NCBI RefSeq assembly: GCF_000744435.1
Contig: NZ_JQLX01000011.1
Location: 1 to 64,000 of the forward strand
Direction of reading: 5' to 3'
DNA: 64,000 nucleotides
Source of the DNA: Hippea jasoniae
GTDB taxonomy: Bacteria; Campylobacterota_A; Desulfurellia; Desulfurellales; Hippeaceae
Shown: piece after piece, positions 8,572-18,237 of the stretch
Position numbering within the stretch: position 1 is the stretch's first letter
How the letters are laid out: every line of letters begins with the position of its first letter
The notes under the pieces: generated by a model
Databases searched by the model: none
What the model saw: only the letters and a program-made list of their open reading frames with translations
Told to the model about the DNA's origin: nothing
Translations under genes and position numbers: made by a program

Positions 8572-9033
8572 ATGGTTTACCCTTTTGTTTTCAAACTTTC
8601 AGGAAAAAAGATACTTTTTATAGGTGGCGGAAGGGTAGCAAAAAGAAAGATAATGTCGATAATATCATCAAATCCATTTATAACAATCATAGCAGATTCT
8701 ATAGATAAAGAATTAACAGAAATCACATCAAATATTACAATTATTCAAAAAAAGGCCACAGAGGATGATATCACTAACAACTTTGATTTTATATTCATAT
8801 GCACAAACGATTACCAATTAAACAGAAAGCTTACAAAAAAAGCAAAAAAGCTGGGCATACCTGTAAATGTCGCAGACAACCCTCAAGAGTGCGATTTCTT
8901 TATGCCAGCCGTTATAGAGTATAAAGACTTTTTAATAGCCGTATCTTCGAAAGGCAAAAACCCCTCAGAAGCAAAGAAACTGAAAGAAAAGATTGAAAAA
9001 ATAATAAGAAATGGTCGGGGTGAGTGGATTTGA
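8572..9033 (+). CDS. Precorrin-2 dehydrogenase (SirC/Met8-like)
   Basis: This enzyme oxidises precorrin-2 to sirohydrochlorin with NAD, linking CobA to CbiK. The 153-residue protein has the N-terminal Rossmann motif GKKILFIGGGRVAKRK (about 11-26). The family segments DFIFICTND, NVADNPQECDFFMPAV and AVSSKGKNPS follow. It lacks the helical C-terminal part of longer homologues, so it is short but within the range of SirC. AAAGGA precedes the start. It is transcribed away from the cobalamin operon. The last seven codons and the stop lie inside the antisense strand of the tRNA-Pro gene. Confidence 0.9.
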   Translation: MVYPFVFKLSGKKILFIGGGRVAKRKIMSIISSNPFITIIADSIDKELTEITSNITIIQKKATEDDITNNFDFIFICTNDYQLNRKLTKKAKKLGIPVNVADNPQECDFFMPAVIEYKDFLIAVSSKGKNPSEAKKLKEKIEKIIRNGRGEWI

Positions 9034-9089
9034 ACCACCGACCCCCTGCTCCCAAGGCAGGTGCGCTAACCAAACTGCGCTACACCCCG
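9012..9089 (-). tRNA. tRNA-Pro (UGG), CCA encoded
   Basis: The minus strand folds as a tRNA. The acceptor CGGGGTG pairs with CACCCCG, the anticodon loop is CTTGGGA (anticodon TGG) in a CCTGC/GCAGG-type stem, and the T-arm has GGTTCAAATCC. Discriminator A is followed by an encoded CCA. It overlaps the 3' end of the convergent precorrin-2 dehydrogenase gene by 22 bases. Confidence 0.96.
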
Positions 9090-9099
9090 ACGCAGGCAA

Positions 9100-9128
9100 A
9101 ATTTAGCACAAAAACCTAACTAAATCAA
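9100..9128 (-). promoter_or_regulatory. Promoter of tRNA-Pro
   Basis: The minus strand has -35 TTGATT (9123-9128), a 17-base spacer and -10 TAAATT (9100-9105). The -10 lies about 11 bases upstream of the mature tRNA 5' end. Confidence 0.6.
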
Positions 9129-9204
9129 CACAAAAATCACTAAAATTTTTAAATTAAGCGAAAAATTTTTATATAATTTAGTTATTTAATAATCAATTTT
9201 TCTC

Positions 9205-9233
9205 TTGTCAAATAATACCCTCTAATGTAAAAT
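9205..9233 (+). promoter_or_regulatory. Promoter of the secreted-protein operon
   Basis: The plus strand has -35 TTGTCA (9205-9210), a 17-base spacer and -10 TAAAAT (9228-9233). The start of the operon's first gene follows 30 bases later, after an AGGGGG ribosome site at 9251-9256. Confidence 0.65.
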
Positions 9234-9262
9234 ATTATAGAAAAAAGTTAAGGGGGTATTAT

Positions 9263-9610
9263 ATGAAGTTTTTGGAGTTAATCCTTGTCATTATCACTAT
9301 TGCAGGAATGTGGAAGGTCTTTGAAAAAGCTGATAAACCTGGCTGGTATAGTATTATTCCCCTATTTAATACCTACATCCTTTTAACAATAGTAAACAGA
9401 CCCTGGTGGTGGCTATTGCTATTCTTTATCCCTATTATAAATATATATTTTGCTGTCGTAGTAAGTATTGATCTTGCAAAAAGCTTTGGTAAGGATTGGG
9501 TTTATGGTATAGGGCTTTTGTTTCTGCCTTTTGTTTTTTATCCAATGCTTGGTTTTGGGCAGGATAGATATATCGGCCCTCCAAACAGAATAGAGCAATT
9601 CGGAGATTAA
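9263..9610 (+). CDS. Small membrane protein, DUF5684-like
   Basis: The 115-residue protein has three to four hydrophobic segments with the pattern KAGKPGW/WSIIPLFN typical of DUF5684 proteins. Here it is ADKPGWYSIIPLFNTYILL, then RPWWWLLLFFIPIINIYFAVV and FGKDWVYGIGLLFLPFVFYPMLGFG. The function of the family is not established. It is the first gene of a four-gene unit with a good promoter and a strong AGGGGG ribosome site. The other three products are exported, so it may be a membrane partner of that system. That link is inference from order only. Confidence 0.7.
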   Translation: MKFLELILVIITIAGMWKVFEKADKPGWYSIIPLFNTYILLTIVNRPWWWLLLFFIPIINIYFAVVVSIDLAKSFGKDWVYGIGLLFLPFVFYPMLGFGQDRYIGPPNRIEQFGD

Positions 9611-9611
9611 A

Positions 9612-10031
9612 ATGAAAAAATTATTAATATCTATATTCGTCTTTCTATTTCTCTGGCAATCTTCAATAGCAAAAAACAACCCAACAAAAAAAGACGATAA
9701 AATCAAACAGGCACAGGAAACCATAGAAATAGCAAATAAAAGCTTAAAAGAGCTAAAAGCTGAGCTTAAAAAACATGAAAAACTTAAACGGGACGCACTC
9801 CAAGATATGTTAGAGGATGCAACAGGGGTTCACATGAAACCGCATTATGCTGAAGGCGCCCCTCATATGTATAATCACATACCCACAGATCACGAAGTCA
9901 TGCACAATCTTTCACCCTCAACCAGATTTGAAGATGAAAGAAGAACTGTTAACAGGCTAAAAAACGAAATAAAAGCTGTTGAAAAAGCCAAAAAAGAAGC
10001 TGAAAAAATCCTTAAAAACTCATCTAAATAA
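9612..10031 (+). CDS. Secreted coiled-coil protein, unknown function
   Basis: I do not recognise a family. The 139-residue protein has a Sec signal peptide (about residues 1-20, ending SSIA). Two highly charged Lys/Glu-rich helical stretches (about 25-70 and 105-137) probably form coiled coils. They flank a middle section rich in His, Met and Pro (HMKPHYAEGAPHMYNHIP), which could bind a metal. It begins two bases after the preceding gene stops, so the two are translated together. Confidence 0.6.
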   Translation: MKKLLISIFVFLFLWQSSIAKNNPTKKDDKIKQAQETIEIANKSLKELKAELKKHEKLKRDALQDMLEDATGVHMKPHYAEGAPHMYNHIPTDHEVMHNLSPSTRFEDERRTVNRLKNEIKAVEKAKKEAEKILKNSSK

Positions 10032-10043
10032 AGGAACTTAAGC

Positions 10044-12116
10044 ATGTTTGTTTTTTTGCGATTTTTCCTTGCTTTATTAATTACGATTATGTCATTTTCA
10101 GCTTTTGCAGCATCACCCATGCAGGTCATAGATGACTATGTAGAGCCAGATACATCAAACAACTTTTTTGTCAAATTTAAGATGAAGGAATTTCCAAAAA
10201 GCGATATACTTGTAAAAATCGACTGTAGCAAACCTATTTATTTTAATCCAGACAACAGAAGGTTTGAGATTATACAGAAAATGATTCAATGGGGGTGTAA
10301 TAAAAAGTTTAATGTTGAACTGAATGGCTCTGGAGTGTTTTTTTACAAAAAAGAAATTGTTAAAGTAGACAGAAGCAACGAGGATATAGACTATCACGCA
10401 AGGGTGGTTTACTGCCCTACTAATAATGTGGATAAATTTGGGTTTGGTAATTCCTACAGATGGCATAAAGAATTAAAACCCCAGCCCTCAAAAAATCCAA
10501 AAGAAAGGGTTTCTGTAGATGTTGGTGTTGATACACGCTATTACTACATAGCAAATTGGACAGAATACAGGGTTTGCAAAAATATTGATAAAAATAACAA
10601 AAGTCAGGTTAGTGTTTGCAAAAAAGTAAAATCCAAGGCAAAAGGGTATTTTGACGATTTAGTGGAACTTACAAAAATGCTATACAACCTACCAATAAAC
10701 AATCCATCATTTTCCTATAAAAATATTGAAATAACAGCTTCATCTCCAGAAACAGTTTCTGCAACAAAATACTTTGGCATAGATACAAAGAAATTTGGCT
10801 GGATTGAATTTAGTGGTCGTGTTTTTACACAAGAGGGCAAAATACCGCAAGATGCTATTGTTAAATTAGAATCAGTCTCAACTTTAGTGGATAAAAATGG
10901 AAAATACAGGATAAAATACAAGGTATCAAACAAAAACGCAATAATGCATATAGATCAGGATTTTATTTTAGACAAAAGAATCAACAATCTCAGCATAACA
11001 ACAATCCATGATAAGCTTGTGGCAAACGGCAGATATTATACTGTAAAATTAAGGATTATTGGAGATTCAAAACCCCTTGTAAATAAACCGGTTGTTTTAA
11101 CCTTTGCAAGGGAAGGATTTTTTAAAAACAACAAAAGGGTTCATTATTTAACCGATGCAAAGTTCTCTAAGACAATAAAAACCAATGCCAAAGGATGGGT
11201 GGTTTTGAAAATAAGAATGCCCAAAGCAAAGTCAAATACAATAAAATCATCCAATATAGAAAAACTTTTCCCCATCCAGGCAACATTAAAGGTAAAACTT
11301 AAAGGACAGCAAGCCTCAACTACAACATCATTGCAAATCTTTAGCCCTTATCCAAAAATCACAAAGGTATTGCTCCCCGGTGGCATGGACGCTCAGCAGT
11401 GGCAGATAAACCCATCAAAAATTTTTATAGAGGATATTGACAGCAACAGATTTAACATAAAAATCATGGGCTATGGCAGATTTAAGACAAAAGGCGGAAA
11501 GATCTACTCAACCCTATTTAGACAAACAAACTTCAAAGGTAAGGTTTTTGAATTCTATTTTGCCTCAAAACAACTTGGGCTTGATCTAAACAAACAACCT
11601 GAGGTATGGAAAGAGTTTTTAGAAACCAATATAAAAACGGCTGTTAGTTTTTTGCTTGCTGCAAATGAGGGAACATCGTTTCAAAGATTAAGAGAAATCA
11701 AGTCAAAAAACCTAACAAATGCGATAGATTACGATACAGCTGCAGGCATAGTAAAGACAGGCTTTTCAGCTGAAGGCTACTACAACGCCACTTTGGGTTT
11801 TATCCATGAAACAAAGAAAGATTATGTAGGAAGCGCAGACTGGGTTTTAGGAGGTATATCTTTAACAAATGATGTGATTAGCCTTATTAAGAAAACCCCA
11901 ACCACACTTGCCGCAAATCTACAAATGGAAGTAATGAAGGCGATTTATGAAAACGCCAAAACCACATACAACATCTATAAAAAATACAGAAAAATCACAG
12001 ACAGCTATAAAGATATAATCTTTATTCCCATTTCTATTACTGTTTCAGATTCAAATGACTATTCAACATCAACAATTAAAAGCATAGCCGTTCGCTTCTG
12101 GAAGGAGAATAATTGA
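10044..12116 (+). CDS. Large secreted protein, unknown function
   Basis: The 690-residue protein has a signal peptide (about 1-22, ending AFA). A lysine/asparagine-rich body follows with predicted beta-strand segments. Around residues 255-300 a short stretch ([22 protein letters not shown]) resembles carboxypeptidase-regulatory-like or Ig-like beta domains. Around 330-420 another strand-rich segment could be a second Ig-like domain. The C-terminal part is more helical. No catalytic motif is visible. An AAAGGAA site precedes the start. As third gene of the operon it likely acts on the cell surface or in the periplasm. Confidence 0.6.
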   Translation: MFVFLRFFLALLITIMSFSAFAASPMQVIDDYVEPDTSNNFFVKFKMKEFPKSDILVKIDCSKPIYFNPDNRRFEIIQKMIQWGCNKKFNVELNGSGVFFYKKEIVKVDRSNEDIDYHARVVYCPTNNVDKFGFGNSYRWHKELKPQPSKNPKERVSVDVGVDTRYYYIANWTEYRVCKNIDKNNKSQVSVCKKVKSKAKGYFDDLVELTKMLYNLPINNPSFSYKNIEITASSPETVSATKYFGIDTKKFGWIEFSGRVFTQEGKIPQDAIVKLESVSTLVDKNGKYRIKYKVSNKNAIMHIDQDFILDKRINNLSITTIHDKLVANGRYYTVKLRIIGDSKPLVNKPVVLTFAREGFFKNNKRVHYLTDAKFSKTIKTNAKGWVVLKIRMPKAKSNTIKSSNIEKLFPIQATLKVKLKGQQASTTTSLQIFSPYPKITKVLLPGGMDAQQWQINPSKIFIEDIDSNRFNIKIMGYGRFKTKGGKIYSTLFRQTNFKGKVFEFYFASKQLGLDLNKQPEVWKEFLETNIKTAVSFLLAANEGTSFQRLREIKSKNLTNAIDYDTAAGIVKTGFSAEGYYNATLGFIHETKKDYVGSADWVLGGISLTNDVISLIKKTPTTLAANLQMEVMKAIYENAKTTYNIYKKYRKITDSYKDIIFIPISITVSDSNDYSTSTIKSIAVRFWKENN

Positions 12117-12117
12117 A

Positions 12118-13680
12118 ATGTTTAAAAAGGTGTTTTTTACTTTTGCAATGCTCTTTTATGCCTTTAATATTTATGCGGCATCGAATAACGATATTAAAAA
12201 CTTAATAAACCATTACTATAGTGCAATCCAGAATGAAAATATAAACTGGATAAAAAGTAATTTTAAAAACATCAACAACGGACAGCTAAAAATTTTCAAA
12301 GCTGTTTTTAAGGCTACAGATCAAAAAATCATATATGTTAAAGTAAAAAGAATACAAAACTACTCCACCAAAGCCATAGTTTTTACAAGTGTAAAATCTG
12401 AAGTATTTAGCAAATTGAATAACAAACACTTCACCTCAACCCAAAACAGTGTATTTTTGTTAGAAAAAGATTTAAAGAACAGATGGAAAATAGCAAGAAT
12501 CTTATCTTATGAGGATTTTAAAATCCTTCTGCAAGCCCATCTTATTAAGGCATTAATGCCGCAAAATAACTCAAGCTTAAATAACTATAGCTATAACTCA
12601 GCAGATAGTGGTGAAAATTTTTTGCCTGATAATAACTCACAACATCGCAACAAAACAGGTGTAAAATACAGCTATGTTGGATGTTTTCGTGATAAAGGCA
12701 ATCCATACGGCTACAAAAACAGAGATATTAACGGATTTGGCTTTAACAGCAAGAGCCTAACCATACAAAAATGCATAAACGAATGTGCAAGAAGGGGCTA
12801 CAAATACGCAGGTTTGCAGTATTCTATTGCATGTTTTTGCGGCAACTCCTTTGGTAAATTCTCAAATGCAGGCAACTGTAACATGCCATGTTCTGGCAAT
12901 AAAAATCAAATTTGCGGAGGCTCTTGGGCAAATAGCGTATACAAAATACTAAACCCAAAAACCGAAATTAGCTATCCTGAAGGTGTTGAGGTAAATATCG
13001 ATAGACCGGGTAAAGATTATAAAAATTTTGATTTACCTTACCCTGATTACAATTTATGCAAAACAGCCTGCGAAAAAGAGCCATCATGCAGGGCATGGAC
13101 ATATATAAAACCATACACAATCCAGGGCGCTAAACCACGATGCTGGCTAAAAAACGGTATTCCCAATCCTACCCACAATAACTGCTGTATTTCAGGTATA
13201 AAAAACAAAACAAAAACTCAAAATAAACCATCAGGGATTGTTGAAAACTGGTTTAAGCACTGGAAAATATTAAACTCCATAGATTTTAAGATAAACAACA
13301 GCAATGATAAATTTGGCTGGAAGTATCCCGTCATAAAAATCGGTGATGCAATGCCGCCAGAAGGAGCAAAAGGCTCTGTAATATATCTGCATCCGATATC
13401 ACAAACAATACCTCTCCATCTAATTGGACACTACCATATCGATGAAAACGATTCCTTTTTAAAATTCAGGGTTGCAGGCAACAGAAACGGAGACTGGCTG
13501 ATGATTGTTAAAATAAATAACAAAACAGTATTAAAAAGAGTCGTAAACGGAAAAAGATGGCATGAATACAATATCAATGTCAAAAAATACAGAGGAAAAA
13601 ACATAAAAGTTGACTTATTCATAAAAGCCAACGGCTGGTATTACGAATATGCGTTTATAGACGAAATCATATTAAAATAA
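12118..13680 (+). CDS. Secreted protein with WSC and PAN/Apple-like domains
   Basis: The 520-residue protein has four parts after a signal peptide (1-21). Residues about 23-150 look like an NTF2-type fold ([16 protein letters not shown], then RWKIARIL). Residues about 184-278 form a WSC domain with eight cysteines (189, 219, 223, 239, 241, 254, 258, 266) and the ending [10 protein letters not shown]. Residues about 288-360 match a PAN/Apple-like domain ([25 protein letters not shown]). Residues about 378-520 are a beta-rich, possibly carbohydrate-binding domain. WSC and PAN domains bind glycans or proteins in eukaryotes, so surface binding is likely. It starts two bases after the preceding stop, with AAGGAG in the end of that gene. 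Confidence 0.75.
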   Translation: MFKKVFFTFAMLFYAFNIYAASNNDIKNLINHYYSAIQNENINWIKSNFKNINNGQLKIFKAVFKATDQKIIYVKVKRIQNYSTKAIVFTSVKSEVFSKLNNKHFTSTQNSVFLLEKDLKNRWKIARILSYEDFKILLQAHLIKALMPQNNSSLNNYSYNSADSGENFLPDNNSQHRNKTGVKYSYVGCFRDKGNPYGYKNRDINGFGFNSKSLTIQKCINECARRGYKYAGLQYSIACFCGNSFGKFSNAGNCNMPCSGNKNQICGGSWANSVYKILNPKTEISYPEGVEVNIDRPGKDYKNFDLPYPDYNLCKTACEKEPSCRAWTYIKPYTIQGAKPRCWLKNGIPNPTHNNCCISGIKNKTKTQNKPSGIVENWFKHWKILNSIDFKINNSNDKFGWKYPVIKIGDAMPPEGAKGSVIYLHPISQTIPLHLIGHYHIDENDSFLKFRVAGNRNGDWLMIVKINNKTVLKRVVNGKRWHEYNINVKKYRGKNIKVDLFIKANGWYYEYAFIDEIILK

Positions 13681-13722
13681 ACTTTCACATTAAAAACAAA
13701 AAACCTTAACTGTTAACAAACG

Positions 13723-13930
13723 GATGATTTTTTAGTGGCTTAGAGTGTAACTACAGTGTAACATCACCAGCATTTTTGAGGGGTTTAATTAATAAGTTCT
13801 ATTGATTGAGAGATTTTGTTGATTTTAGGAATTGGCGTTAAAATAAAAATTCCTGGCGCGCCCGGTAGGATTCGAACCCACAACCCACGGATCCGAAGTC
13901 CGTTGCTCTATCCAGTTAAGCTACGGGCGC
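13723..13930. repeat. Duplicated tRNA-Arg unit, copy 1
   Basis: This unit begins with GATGATTTT, then two GTGTAAC repeats (13745-13751 and 13756-13762, 11-base period) and a T/G-rich stretch. It ends with a tRNA-Arg gene on the minus strand. It is a diverged copy of 14094-14289: the first GTGTAAC to tRNA 3' end distance is about 109 bases here and 108 there. Confidence 0.75.
13854..13930 (-). tRNA. tRNA-Arg (UCG), CCA encoded
   Basis: The acceptor GCGCCCG pairs with CGGGCGC. The anticodon stem-loop is ACGGA-CTTCGGA-TCCGT (anticodon TCG), and the T-arm has GGTTCGAATCC. Discriminator G and encoded CCA follow. It is 77 bases and paralogous to the tRNA-Arg 280 bases to the right. Confidence 0.96.
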
Positions 13931-13938
13931 ATGGAATA

Positions 13939-13966
13939 ATTATATCACATCATAAAAATCAAGCAA
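13939..13966 (-). promoter_or_regulatory. Promoter of tRNA-Arg (UCG)
   Basis: The minus strand has -35 TTGCTT (13961-13966), a 16-base spacer and a perfect -10 TATAAT (13939-13944), nine bases from the tRNA. Confidence 0.6.
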
Positions 13967-14093
13967 CCCCTACCAAAACAATCGCATAATAAATCTATCA
14001 AAATAATAAGTTCATTGGCTCAAAAGCGAATAACTTATGTGTAAAGTCGGTGTGTAGCTTATGCTGTTGATGACTAATTAAATCAGGATTTGT

Positions 14094-14289
<196 letters not shown>

Positions 14290-14301
14290 ATCAGCAACAC
14301 T

Positions 14302-14330
14302 TTACTACCACAATTTGATAAAAAGTTCAA
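14302..14330 (-). promoter_or_regulatory. Possible promoter of tRNA-Arg (UCU)
   Basis: The minus strand has -35 TTGAAC (14325-14330), a 17-base spacer and a weak -10 TAGTAA (14302-14307). Position and spacing fit; the -10 is poor. Confidence 0.4.
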
Positions 14331-14338
14331 TAAAAAAA

Positions 14339-14367
14339 TTGCAACTTTTAGGTGAGGGCGTTATAAA
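14339..14367 (+). promoter_or_regulatory. Promoter giving a possible leaderless mRNA
   Basis: The plus strand has -35 TTGCAA (14339-14344), a 17-base spacer and -10 TATAAA (14362-14367). Only six bases separate the -10 from the ATG at 14374, so the transcript would start at or next to the start codon. Confidence 0.5.
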
Positions 14368-14373
14368 TTAGTT

Positions 14374-15432
14374 ATGTTAAATGTGAATTTCTGGCTAAAA
14401 AAACTCATCAAAGAGTGGATTTTTGCATCATCACTCCTTGGATTGATTATATTAAGCATCTATCTAAAAAGATTTCCACACTACGATATCGGGGATTTTA
14501 ATGTTTTATTTAACCTATTTTTGCTATTTGTGGTGCTAAAAAGCGTTGAAAATGCTGGATTATTTGAATTTGCAAGAAACTTGATATCGGGCAAATTTAT
14601 AAAAACAAAATTGGTTGTCTTATCAGCTGTTTTATCGTTGTTTGTTACAAACGATGTGGCGCTTTTGTGCACAGTACCCATTACCATTATTTCAAATGTT
14701 GAATATAAATCGATAGTTGTCATTCTGCAGGCAATTGCCGTTAATGCCTTAAGCAGCCTGCTTCCAACGGGAAATCCGCAAAATATGTATATTTATCTTT
14801 TTTACAATCTAAACCTTCCTGAATTTATAAAATCTATCTACCCGTTAAGTATCACATCGTTTTTTATTAGCGTTTTAATAGCAGTTGTTCTTGATATTTT
14901 CAAAACAGACAGCTCACAAAAACAAAGAAATCCTGTAAATAAAAATCTATTAATAAGTGTTGTGGATCTGATTTTTGCAATTCTTGTTGTTTTAAAAATT
15001 CTGCCTATCTACTTTGGTTTTTTGCTGCTTGCATATTATGCCATATACAACAGAAAAGCCTTTTTAATTGATTACATCCTTCTTGCAACATTTTTCGTCT
15101 TTTTTGGCTTAACCGATAACTTAAAGCAAGTTATAAATATACACCTAACCTATAACAACGCCGTATTCATAACATCAACCCTGTTAAGCCAGTTTATGAG
15201 CAATGTGCCTGCAGCCCTATTCTTGAGCGATTTTACCAACAAATGGCAACAGCTTCTGTGGGGTGTTAGCGTTGGTGGCTTTGGTAGTCTTATAGGCTCT
15301 TTAGCAAACCTCATCGCCTACAGGCTTTATGTTGTTCATGTGGACTCATCTGCTAAATTTTTAATAAAATTTCTCATACTAAATTATATATTTTTTACTC
15401 TGGGATGCGGCCTGTACTTTATAGTGCATTAA
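14374..15432 (+). CDS. Membrane transporter, ArsB/NhaD/SLC13-like
   Basis: The 352-residue protein has about nine to ten hydrophobic segments. The ion-transporter superfamily pattern is visible. A first re-entrant-like stretch (SLFVTNDVALLCTVPITI, about 88-105) precedes NALSSLLPTGNPQNMYIYLFY (about 124-144). In the C-terminal half, QFMSNVPAALFLSDFT and GSLIGSLANLIAYRL form the matching repeat. Conserved Asn-Asp and Gly-Asn-Pro-Gln residues fit ArsB/NhaD/SLC13-type carriers. The substrate cannot be told. It is shorter than typical family members. The ATG has no Shine-Dalgarno at normal spacing and lies seven bases from a -10 box. Confidence 0.75.
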   Translation: MLNVNFWLKKLIKEWIFASSLLGLIILSIYLKRFPHYDIGDFNVLFNLFLLFVVLKSVENAGLFEFARNLISGKFIKTKLVVLSAVLSLFVTNDVALLCTVPITIISNVEYKSIVVILQAIAVNALSSLLPTGNPQNMYIYLFYNLNLPEFIKSIYPLSITSFFISVLIAVVLDIFKTDSSQKQRNPVNKNLLISVVDLIFAILVVLKILPIYFGFLLLAYYAIYNRKAFLIDYILLATFFVFFGLTDNLKQVINIHLTYNNAVFITSTLLSQFMSNVPAALFLSDFTNKWQQLLWGVSVGGFGSLIGSLANLIAYRLYVVHVDSSAKFLIKFLILNYIFFTLGCGLYFIVH

Positions 15433-15470
15433 ACCTTGTTAATAATCTCAAATCGTTGTATAAATTAAAC

Positions 15471-16217
15471 ATGAAACTTTTGTTGGCTACTTTTGTATTT
15501 GTCTTTAGTTTATTAATTGGCAATTCAGCTAAAGCTAAAAATATATGCGATAATATCAGTTTGATGAAAATTATGCCCTATATGCCAGCTGATTACAGGA
15601 TTATCAGTAAAAAACCGCTAAAAGATACAAACCTGTGCGATATTTTAGTTCAGATAAACTCTCAGATTATTCCCATCTATGCAAATTCTCATATAGCGAT
15701 TGTTGGAACTGCCTACAAAAACGGTATATCTTTGACAAAAAAAGAAATATCATCATACCTAAAAGCACAATTCAAAAAGAACTTTGAAAAATATAAAAAC
15801 GATCTTAAGCAGTGTGTGGCAGCCACCTACAAACCCAAACCCTCAACAAAACGATTTTTCTATCTTATTACAAATCCCGATGACCCTTTGTGCGAAAACG
15901 CAAAACAGGATATAAAAAACATAGCAAAAAAATTTAATGTAGGCATAAAGGTTATTTTTGTTCAGCCAGAAGGGAAGAGCAAAAGGGTGGAGGACTTTAT
16001 ATGTTCAAAAAAAACCTTTAAAGATTATATTAACAGCAATTATGGAGATAAAAGCAGTTGTAAAAGCGCAAAAAAATATTTAAATAAAACTAATAATATA
16101 ATTTTGAACAAATTAAAAATAACATCCTTTCCTTTCCTTGTTGATAAAAAAGGTAAAAATCAGTATGGCATAAACCCTGTATTGATAGAGAAATTTATAA
16201 AAAACATTGAAAAATAA
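15471..16217 (+). CDS. DsbC-like periplasmic thioredoxin-fold protein without CXXC
   Basis: The start is taken at ATG 15471, because the longer frame from 15405 lies inside the upstream gene and would put 22 residues before the signal peptide. The 248-residue protein has a signal peptide (about 1-22) and an N-terminal DsbC/G-like dimerisation region. Its thioredoxin domain begins KRFFYLITNPDDPLC. The active-site position normally CXXC is D138-P-L-C141, so one cysteine is missing. The cis-proline loop is ITSFPFLVD. It may be a redox-inactive chaperone or a mono-cysteine reductase. The large cysteine-rich secreted protein at 12118-13680 is a conceivable client. Confidence 0.65.
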   Translation: MKLLLATFVFVFSLLIGNSAKAKNICDNISLMKIMPYMPADYRIISKKPLKDTNLCDILVQINSQIIPIYANSHIAIVGTAYKNGISLTKKEISSYLKAQFKKNFEKYKNDLKQCVAATYKPKPSTKRFFYLITNPDDPLCENAKQDIKNIAKKFNVGIKVIFVQPEGKSKRVEDFICSKKTFKDYINSNYGDKSSCKSAKKYLNKTNNIILNKLKITSFPFLVDKKGKNQYGINPVLIEKFIKNIEK

Positions 16218-16311
16218 GCTATAAAATAGATGTTAATTTTACGTTAAGTAAGCATTTATATTTGAATTAATTTTAATATTTTGCTATGAGTAAGCTTGGG
16301 GAGAAGGTACA

Positions 16312-18237
16312 ATGAACAGGTTATTGGTTATATTTTTAACAATTATAGTATGCATAACATTTATATCAACAAAGGCATTTTCTATCCCTTATATTACCAG
16401 ACTTTTACAGGAATATTCATACAAAGCTGACCTTTCTGAACAAACAAAGAAAGAAAGCGCTGGATATGTAATTATATTTACACGTCAGGATCTCGACAAA
16501 ATGAAAATTAAATCCTTAAGTGAACTTATAAACAAAATCCCCTTTATGATCTATGGTGAAAATGAATTAGGATTGAGTGTTGTTGATTTTACTCCTTACG
16601 ATTTTGATTCATTTAATCCCGTAGTTGTTTATATAAACGACAGAGAAATTATAACGCCTTTTGGAAGCAATGGCTTTCAACTGCTTGGTCAACTGGATAC
16701 AGAATATATTGATCATATTGAAGTATATCTTGGTATGCCATCATTCGAAATTGGGCTAAACAGTGCATATATAGTAATAAAAATTTACACGAAAAAAGGT
16801 TATAGAGAAAACGCAACAATATCTGGAACGATGGCAGGTAGTTATGGAACTTACGAATCATATATTTATACTGGTGGCACAGAAAACTCTACATCATATT
16901 TTCTGTATGGTAATTATAAAAACTTGAAAAGAAGAAAATATCATCATAACAAATCATCTCTCTCAAAAAACAAGCAAACGGGAAATATTTATACTGAAAT
17001 TGACAGCGGCAATATAAGAGCGGAGATGAACATACTATTTGGAAAATTTAATGACTTTATGGGCTCAAGTGCAGAGATTACACCTCTAAAAAACAAGGTA
17101 TATGTCAGCTATATATATGGAGGTTTATATTATAAAAACAACAAACAAAATATAAAAGCTCATATAAACTATCAAAGAATTTACTCGAAAGCCAATGAAC
17201 AATCAAAAGGGCCCACATATTTCTTTGGACAGCTTCAAAAGGGAATTGCCCCTTTTAATCACTACAAAAACTATATGAGACAAAGCTCAATAACCACTTT
17301 TTTTCAAAAGGGATTTAACTCGAAAAATAACCTCTTCATTGTGGGTAGTAGAATTAAAGTAAATCACCTCAAGTTTATAAAATTAACAAATGAATATGGA
17401 AACCTACCGGCAGCAGATTTTAACACTCAATATACATACACTTTGTTTTCTGAAGAAAGATATCAGTTAAATCAATCAAACATTGCCTTGCTCTCTTTTA
17501 AACAAAACTGGGCATTGAATAATGGTGGCGTTGCAGACTATTCCCTCCAATCAGGAAGAATTGGGTATATCTATAACGGCAATAAATATGGATTTAAATC
17601 TTTTCTGTTTGCCGGAAAGTTTTTACCACCTGCCAATATATTATACTATCAGAAATTATTAACAGACAAACAATTAAAGTCACAAAAAATAATGGTAACA
17701 TCAGCTAAAATAAAAATCAAAACAGAAAATGCAACCTATGGGTTGTTGTATAGTCTTTTATTTGCAAAAGATTTCGTCTACTTAAACAGATTAAAAGGAT
17801 ATTTTGAAAATGAGCCAAAAACAGAAACAATTCATGCTTTATCGTTTACATCAACCTATTTTTTCAATCCGTTCAGTAAAATGGAGGATGGTATCTGGAT
17901 TTATAGATTAATAGGCAGAGGTAATACATTAAGCAGATATACGGTAACAGGAGGATATATTACTTTGTTTAACACAATAGGAAAATTTGATTTATACAAT
18001 AGCATATCATTCCAGCACGGCCATCCATATTATAAATCAGGTTTTACGTATGATTGTACAATAACATACAGTCCAAATAGAGATCTATCTATATATCTTA
18101 AAGGAATAAATATTTTAGGCAGATCCCCTAAAATCAACTATATAAGAATAAATCCTTATACCGGACAGAAAAACTTTTTAAATAATGTAAGTAGTTTTGA
18201 CAGGACAATATGGGTTGGAATAGAGTACAAGTTCTAA
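16312..18237 (+). CDS. TonB-dependent receptor-like outer-membrane protein
   Basis: The 641-residue protein has a signal peptide (about 1-24). A plug domain follows (about 45-160), with GYVIIFTRQDLDKMKIKSLSELI and then DPVVVYINDREI-like NPVVVYINDREI and IDHIEVYLG. The rest is rich in alternating aromatic beta-strands and ends in a terminal Phe (EYKF), as outer-membrane barrels do. The GGGGAG-type ribosome site at about 16299-16304 supports the start. The gene overlaps the next by 28 bases. I see no riboswitch in front, so a role in corrinoid uptake is not indicated. Confidence 0.8.
   Translation: MNRLLVIFLTIIVCITFISTKAFSIPYITRLLQEYSYKADLSEQTKKESAGYVIIFTRQDLDKMKIKSLSELINKIPFMIYGENELGLSVVDFTPYDFDSFNPVVVYINDREIITPFGSNGFQLLGQLDTEYIDHIEVYLGMPSFEIGLNSAYIVIKIYTKKGYRENATISGTMAGSYGTYESYIYTGGTENSTSYFLYGNYKNLKRRKYHHNKSSLSKNKQTGNIYTEIDSGNIRAEMNILFGKFNDFMGSSAEITPLKNKVYVSYIYGGLYYKNNKQNIKAHINYQRIYSKANEQSKGPTYFFGQLQKGIAPFNHYKNYMRQSSITTFFQKGFNSKNNLFIVGSRIKVNHLKFIKLTNEYGNLPAADFNTQYTYTLFSEERYQLNQSNIALLSFKQNWALNNGGVADYSLQSGRIGYIYNGNKYGFKSFLFAGKFLPPANILYYQKLLTDKQLKSQKIMVTSAKIKIKTENATYGLLYSLLFAKDFVYLNRLKGYFENEPKTETIHALSFTSTYFFNPFSKMEDGIWIYRLIGRGNTLSRYTVTGGYITLFNTIGKFDLYNSISFQHGHPYYKSGFTYDCTITYSPNRDLSIYLKGINILGRSPKINYIRINPYTGQKNFLNNVSSFDRTIWVGIEYKF

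Noticed and set aside
15405-15470. Upstream start for the DsbC-like protein
   Set aside because: It would place a non-signal segment before a normal signal peptide and overlaps the transporter gene.
16230-16311. A promoter for the TonB receptor (TTGAAT at 16262, TATGAG at 16285)
   Set aside because: The -10 is poor; I could not support it as a feature beyond the ribosome site.
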